From SVQP01 sp045658965 (GTDB lineage: Bacteria > Bacillota > Clostridia > Oscillospirales > CAG-272), in assembly GCA_045658965.1 (NCBI GenBank), contig JAZOVZ010000066.1:1-36074 (forward strand): a DNA stretch of 36,074 nucleotides, read 5' to 3'. A program made the translations under genes and the position numbers. The notes under the pieces are model-generated. The model saw only the letters and a program-made list of their open reading frames with translations, made no database searches and was not told the DNA's origin. Below, one piece after another: positions 33,101-36,074 of the stretch (position 1 is the stretch's first letter; each line of letters starts with the position of its first letter).

Positions 33101-33272
33101 TGTGGAAGCCGCCCAGTCCCATCTCTTTAAAAATGTCGATCTGGCGGAGCAGCTCCTCCTTTTCCAACTCGCAGTTCCAAGCCCAGAAAGGTGTGCCGCG
33201 GTATTCGGCTGTCGGATTTTTGAAAAGCTCACGGTCAAGCTTTGCTTGCTTTGTGTTTTTTTCGTAGATCAT
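30162..33272 (-). CDS. GH106-like glycoside hydrolase (alpha-L-rhamnosidase-like)
   Basis: A 1036-residue protein of the GH106-like group (the Pfam family Glyco_hydro_106). The N-terminal barrel begins with YRGTPFWAWNCELEKEEL, then MGLGGFHMHCRAGMSTTYLS and SWLYDEDKWPSGFAGGYV, all diagnostic. A glutamine-amidotransferase-like fold follows near 530-600 (YDVIIVPECETL, then AAGGKLVFMGDAP), and beta-sandwich domains at about 830-1030 carry a galactose-binding-like end. No signal peptide is present, so action is likely intracellular. Characterised GH106 enzymes remove alpha-L-rhamnose, but this clostridial branch is distant and the substrate is an inference. AGGAG precedes the ATG. It is divergent from the URO-D-like gene and may be regulated with it. 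Confidence 0.87.
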   Translation of the reverse strand: MIYEKNTKQAKLDRELFKNPTAEYRGTPFWAWNCELEKEELLRQIDIFKEMGLGGFHMHCRAGMSTTYLSDDFMDLVKACTDHAEQNDMLSWLYDEDKWPSGFAGGYVTKDPAFRQRYLTFTTSANVPATQDPVLIVKFDVVLGKDKCLASYRKVQDGDAIEGTLWYVWREIAGNSPWYNNQSYVDTLNKAAIDKFVEITHERYKEAVGDRFGTVVPAIFTDEPQFTRKGTLQFAESKHNVHLPWTDDLEDTFKAAYGDSLIDHLPELLWDLPNGEISLTRYHYHDHVSARFAEAFADTCGDWCEANGIALTGHMMEEPTLHSQTAAIGDCMRSYRAFGIPGIDMLCASFEFTTAKQCQSAVHQYGRPGMMSELYGVTGWDFDFRGHKLHGDWQAALGVTVRVHHLSWVSMKGTAKRDYPASMSYQSPWYTQYAYVEDHFGRVNTALTRGTPLVKVGVVHPVESYWLHWGPNEQTQLVRDKLDGNFQHVTDWLLRGNIDFDYICESTLPDLCPQGSAPLQVGKMAYDVIIVPECETLRSTTLARLEAFRAAGGKLVFMGDAPKYEDAKPSARGKALFVASKQIAFSRGALLEELYDDRTVEIRTAAGGYTTDLIHQIRRDTDGCWLFISHANEPYNKQVSFGAALVHVYVKGKYKAQLWDTQTGEIKPVRYSNRTGGKTHIILNLNAYDSALLYLEDTDENDGYEPVAEAAPTPISIQRATVGYDAWAGAPTAPVANIPATVPFTLSEPNVLLLDTVRYALDDAPLSAPEEILRADAAIRRQLGYPAGKAQPWVIPNKPAEHTVTLEYTVHSDIDYADPYLALEDADIATILWNGEPVTAKPDGYYVDKSICKVALPALRKGENVLRVTIPFAERSNCEAMYLLGNFGVQIMGRLAKVVPLPETLGFSDLTYQGLPFYGGEVTYKIPVSCETDWNAVIKVPHFDAVVTTISVDGKQRAVIAYPPYTADLGTLQAGAHTIGVTAYISRRNCFGDVHNADEKHRWQGPPAWVTSGDAWTYEYRLRRTGILTAPEIFKK

Positions 33273-33318
33273 ATCGTTCTCCTGATATTGATAAAATTAG
33301 GGGAATCGCGCTATCTTC

Positions 33319-33347
33319 ATTATAATGGTTCTGCATAAAAAATTCAA
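33319..33347 (-). promoter_or_regulatory. Promoter of the GH106-like gene
   Basis: On the minus strand TTGAAT (complement of 33342-33347) and TATAAT (complement of 33319-33324), spacer 17 nt. Confidence 0.75.
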
Positions 33348-33389
33348 TAGAAAATCAAAAAAACTTGGCAAAAAAGACTGAATTTTTTC

Positions 33390-33410
33390 GCAAACCTATA
33401 TACAGTTTGC
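33390..33410. promoter_or_regulatory. Operator candidate, GCAAAC inverted repeat
   Basis: GCAAAC (33390-33395) and GTTTGC (33405-33410) are perfect inverted half-sites nine nucleotides apart. They overlap the -35 box of the URO-D-like gene and lie about 45 nt upstream of the GH106-like -35 box, a position from which one regulator could serve both genes. Confidence 0.45.
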
Positions 33411-33427
33411 AAGGTGTATGCTATAAT
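33399..33427 (+). promoter_or_regulatory. Promoter of the URO-D-like gene
   Basis: TATACA (33399-33404) and TATAAT (33422-33427), spacer 17 nt; the weak -35 fits a regulated promoter. Confidence 0.65.
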
Positions 33428-33458
33428 GGATATACTCGATAGAAAGTGAGGGTTTGGT

Positions 33459-34550
33459 ATGGCGATCCATTTTGATAAGGGGCAGTACGAAACTTTGCGA
33501 CAGACCTACAGAAAATGGTGGGCAGGGGAGCTTGAGCGTCCCATCGTGCCTATTCTGACCGTTGGGCACGGCGGGGAAGCACAGGCAAATCAGCTTCCGC
33601 TTGGCTTTACGACCGCGTGGGATACGAGCATCAACCCAAAGGAATTCATTGACGCCTTTGACGTGGCTTCCGATACCCACCGCTGGCACGGGGAAGCGTT
33701 TCCCATGTTCTATACGCAACGCTTCGGCCCCGGAGTGCTTGCTGCGTTTCTTGGCTGTACGCCTCGCGCCACACCCCAGACCGTGTGGTTTGAGCCGCCT
33801 CGCAAGGATATCCCCATTGAGGACCTGCATTTTGAATTTGACGAGAACAGTCCCTACTACCGCCGTATCGCCAACCTTTACGAGGCGGCTATGGAGAAAT
33901 GGCACGGCAGCGTCGTGATCGGCATGACCGATCTTGGCGGTATCATGGACGTTTTGCAAAGCTTTCGCGGTGCGGAAAATCTGCTCATGGATCTCTACGA
34001 CGCGCCCGACGAGGTGCTGCGCTGCGTGGGTGAGCTGCAGCAGCTGTGGTTTACGTACTTTGATAAATTCAACGCCATCATGGAGGGCGAAGCACAGGGG
34101 TATTCGCATTGGTACGGCTTGTATCACGAACGCCCCGGCTACATTCTGCAATCGGATTTCTCCTTCATGATCGGTCCGGATATGTTCAAAACCTTCGTCG
34201 CGTCCGAGCTTTCCTCCTCGGCGGATCGGATGTATAACGCGGTGTATCATCTGGACGGTGAGGGTGAGCTGGTGCATCTGGATACCATCCTCGGCATGGA
34301 TGGCATCAAGGGCATTCAATGGGTGCCCAGTCCCGGTAACGCAGACAAGAACCATGAGGAACTGCTTTGCCGCATTCTGGATGCAGGAAAGAAAGTTATC
34401 AGCCATGCCTCAAAGCCCGACGGCACGCCCGTTGATGCATTTGCAGACAGACAAGGACAGCTGTATTTTCAGCAGCGCTGGTACTTTGCATCTCAAATGG
34501 AAGAGGTGTACAGATATGCGGGCATGTACGGTATTGAGATAAAGGAATAA
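33459..34550 (+). CDS. Uroporphyrinogen-decarboxylase-like (URO-D superfamily) protein
   Basis: A 363-residue cytosolic protein of the URO-D superfamily, which includes HemE and corrinoid-linked methyltransferases such as MtaA and CmuA. The C-terminal pattern HLDGEGELVHLDTILGMDGI, then GIQWVPSPGN and ISHASKPDG matches the barrel end of the superfamily. The HemE signature near the N terminus (RQAGR) is missing, so this is not the haem enzyme. Proteins of this type are frequent near glycoside hydrolases in gut Clostridia, where their substrate is unknown. No corrinoid protein or activase gene is adjacent. GTGAGGG precedes the ATG. It diverges from the GH106-like gene and ends at a shared bidirectional terminator. 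Confidence 0.8.
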   Translation: MAIHFDKGQYETLRQTYRKWWAGELERPIVPILTVGHGGEAQANQLPLGFTTAWDTSINPKEFIDAFDVASDTHRWHGEAFPMFYTQRFGPGVLAAFLGCTPRATPQTVWFEPPRKDIPIEDLHFEFDENSPYYRRIANLYEAAMEKWHGSVVIGMTDLGGIMDVLQSFRGAENLLMDLYDAPDEVLRCVGELQQLWFTYFDKFNAIMEGEAQGYSHWYGLYHERPGYILQSDFSFMIGPDMFKTFVASELSSSADRMYNAVYHLDGEGELVHLDTILGMDGIKGIQWVPSPGNADKNHEELLCRILDAGKKVISHASKPDGTPVDAFADRQGQLYFQQRWYFASQMEEVYRYAGMYGIEIKE

Positions 34551-34554
34551 AAAG

Positions 34555-34588
34555 AATCACCCGATAAGCAAAGGCTTGTCGGGTGATT
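34555..34588. terminator. Bidirectional terminator between URO-D-like and SGNH genes
   Basis: AATCACCCGATAAGC (34555-34569) pairs with 34574-34588 with a single G-T pair; T-rich sequence lies on either side (TTTATT on plus, CTTTTTATT on minus). Confidence 0.85.
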
Positions 34589-34593
34589 GCTGT

Positions 34594-35679
34594 TTATTTG
34601 CTTTTTTTCAGGATAAGTGCCGCACACAGCAGAACCGATAACAGGGAAGAGCCGAGCAGAGTGGACTGACAGCCGCTATTTTGCGCGGGTGCGGAGGGTT
34701 GCAATGTGGCAGACTCGGTCGCGGAATCGGTTTCGGTGGGTGCCTCGCTTTCAAAAGTGTCGGTCGTCACCGTGGGCTGTTCGGTGGTTTCTTCGGGGGC
34801 TGCCGTGGTTTCTGCCGTTGTGTTTTCCGAGGGATCAAGAGAGATACCGAGATGCGCAGCCAGAAGCTTTGCAATCTCCAAATGTCCTTGTTCGTTGGGA
34901 TGAATGTCGAATTTTTGAATGTTAGTCAGTTCAGCGGCGCGGCTGTTGATGATAGAGGGAACGTCCAGCACCTCAAAGCCGTAGCTTTGGGCATTCTCTG
35001 CCACGGCAGCGTTGGCTGCATCCAAAGATTTTTGGGAGAATGCTGCAAAATCACTAAAGCCCGGCACGTGCAGGGGATTGTATTGCTGCAGGAAAATGAC
35101 TCGTGCATCGGGGGCGTTTTCCTTGATCATGTCGGATACCGTTTTGAGATTGACTTTAAGTTTGGCAACTGCGTCCGTGATCGCACCCTGCACCTCGGCA
35201 TCGTTTTCAAGGCTTGCGTAGGCTTCGGGAGTGATGCCCTGCAGTGCTTGTGCTATCTGAGAATATTCGGTGATCTGCTTACCGGTAACCTTATACAGAA
35301 TCAGGGGGATGAGCCTGTCCATGTCGTTGCCGCCAATGGAAATGACGATCAGCTCTGCCTTTTGCACGTCGCCCTGCATACCGGGAAGGCGACTTGCAAG
35401 GTCGCTGCTGGTGTCTCCGTTGACCGCGCGGTTGATATAGGTGCTGCCACCCTCAAGTCCCATGGCAGCCGCGATGAGGTTGGCGTAGGAATTGCAGGCG
35501 TAAGGATCGTTTTCGTCCACGTAATCGGGCAGGGCGTAGCCCGTGGTCAGGGAGTCACCCAAAGCAAGCATGGATTTGGGCATGGACATACCTGCCGCAG
35601 AGATCGGGCAAAGCACGGCGGATGTAAGGATCGCCAGTAAGGCGGTAAACAGTACGACTTTTTTGATGATGATTTTCAT
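34594..35679 (-). CDS. Secreted, envelope-anchored SGNH/GDSL hydrolase
   Basis: A 361-residue SGNH hydrolase that likely de-esterifies (for example deacetylates) carbohydrate or lipid at the cell surface. A signal peptide covers 1 to about 29 (ending ISAAG). Catalytic blocks are LALGDSLTTG (S43), NRAVNGDTSSD (G88), ISIGGNDM (N118) and FDIHPNEQGH (D258, H260). Residues 284-336 form a Thr/Glu-rich low-complexity linker. The end is SGCQSTLLG, a hydrophobic segment and KKSK, so a cysteine (C337) precedes a membrane helix and a basic tail, like a sorting signal but without LPxTG. The start at 35679 has AAAGGAG upstream; a longer frame to 35853 runs through the promoter. Confidence 0.9.
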   Translation of the reverse strand: MKIIIKKVVLFTALLAILTSAVLCPISAAGMSMPKSMLALGDSLTTGYALPDYVDENDPYACNSYANLIAAAMGLEGGSTYINRAVNGDTSSDLASRLPGMQGDVQKAELIVISIGGNDMDRLIPLILYKVTGKQITEYSQIAQALQGITPEAYASLENDAEVQGAITDAVAKLKVNLKTVSDMIKENAPDARVIFLQQYNPLHVPGFSDFAAFSQKSLDAANAAVAENAQSYGFEVLDVPSIINSRAAELTNIQKFDIHPNEQGHLEIAKLLAAHLGISLDPSENTTAETTAAPEETTEQPTVTTDTFESEAPTETDSATESATLQPSAPAQNSGCQSTLLGSSLLSVLLCAALILKKSK

Positions 35680-35727
35680 GATGATCTCCTTTGCGTTACG
35701 TATTACGCACAGCGGTTCGGTACTTTC

Positions 35728-35756
35728 ATTATACTGCGCACGTGAATTTCTGTCAA
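35728..35756 (-). promoter_or_regulatory. SGNH hydrolase gene promoter
   Basis: On the minus strand TTGACA (complement of 35751-35756) and TATAAT (complement of 35728-35733), spacer 17 nt: a consensus promoter. Confidence 0.85.
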
Positions 35757-35810
35757 GATGTTCGCATGAGATTCCGATTACGGGCGCACGAATGCGAGCC
35801 CGATGGGCAC

Positions 35811-35888
35811 GTAGGGGCGATTCACGAATCGCCCGCAAAATCCACGGGAGCATATGGAATGTTCCCCTACGGATGCGTGTTATAAAGG
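35811..35888 (+). repeat. 78-bp direct repeat, copy 1 (R3 two-hairpin element plus tail)
   Basis: Contains a 60-bp R3 element (35811-35870) from GTAGGGGCG to CCCCTAC with hairpins GCGATTC/GAATCGC and GGGAGCAT/ATGTTCCC, followed by GGATGCGTGTTATAAAGG. It is identical over 78 bp to 35997-36074, 186 bp further on. Confidence 0.9.
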
Positions 35889-35990
35889 CGTCCCCCGGGG
35901 GGAAGCTGTCGCGCAGCGACTGAAGGGGAACGCGAATACTTAAGATTCAGAGCGTTATACCCGAGCGGTCAACCGCACCGCTTTGCCCGC
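35886..35990 (+). repeat. R2 half element
   Basis: Shares the left arm (AGGCGTCCCCCGGGGGGAAG onward) and the central GTTATACCCGAGCGG with the element at 19863-20015, but the right arm is missing and the second 78-bp repeat begins instead. Confidence 0.8.
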
Positions 35991-35996
35991 ACCCCC

Positions 35997-36074
35997 GTAG
36001 GGGCGATTCACGAATCGCCCGCAAAATCCACGGGAGCATATGGAATGTTCCCCTACGGATGCGTGTTATAAAGG
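35997..36074 (+). repeat. 78-bp direct repeat, copy 2, reaching the window end
   Basis: Identical to 35811-35888 and ending exactly where the next R2 left arm would begin, so a tandem array of 186-bp units probably continues past the window. No gene is seen from 35757 to the end. Confidence 0.85.

Noticed and set aside
33459..34550. Uroporphyrinogen decarboxylase HemE
   Set aside because: The N-terminal substrate-binding signature with RQAGR is missing and no haem genes adjoin; only the superfamily fold is supported.
1..36074. tRNA, rRNA or known riboswitch
   Set aside because: No cloverleaf, CCA-ended or conserved riboswitch core was recognised by eye; a covariance-model scan would be needed to exclude small ones.

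Overview
The window looks like chromosome of a Gram-positive anaerobe of class Clostridia, probably an uncultured gut lineage near Oscillospirales. This rests on the gene families (MreB/Mbl-type protein, ThiI without a rhodanese domain, YwaF-type membrane protein, clostridial solute-binding lipoprotein, GH78 and GH106-like hydrolases), AGGAGG-type ribosome binding sites, clear sigma-A promoters with 17-nt spacers, and intergenic regions packed with hairpin repeats. Genus or species cannot be read from the sequence.

Left part (1-10.5 kb): ligA on the minus strand, divergent from a MATE exporter; a nucleoside-salvage operon (HD hydrolase, deoD, deoB, cdd); then an MreB-like gene followed closely by the dipeptidase gene pepD. 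Middle part (10.5-23 kb): an orphan sugar-type solute-binding lipoprotein, an AT-rich gene of unknown function, malQ divergent from yifB, a cation diffusion facilitator with a TTG start, citrate synthase with a palindrome over its -10 box, and an operon of a DnaQ-like exonuclease, a DUF2007 protein and thiI.

Right part (23-36 kb) is a glycan-related region: a cytoplasmic GH78 protein, a 1231-residue lipoprotein with carbohydrate-binding-like modules and an unrecognised centre, a YwaF-type membrane protein, a cytoplasmic GH106-like protein, a divergent uroporphyrinogen-decarboxylase-like protein, and a surface SGNH hydrolase. Each has its own promoter. The family content suggests use of rhamnose-containing glycans; the substrate is an inference.

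The most striking material is intergenic. One repeat (R1, about 150-170 bp, six copies) folds into four successive hairpins whose loops are conserved (TTCA, AGC, CGCA) while the stems change on both sides together, which is covariation expected of a selected secondary structure. Other families are a 245-bp inverted-repeat element with a possible 7-bp target duplication (4135-4379), a 153-bp element with 44-bp inverted arms (R2), a roughly 60-bp two-hairpin element bounded by GTAGGGG/CCCCTAC (R3), and two arrays of unrelated hairpins joined by constant linkers (GATGAAATC and GTGATAT). No transposase, integrase, CRISPR array, tRNA or rRNA gene was seen.
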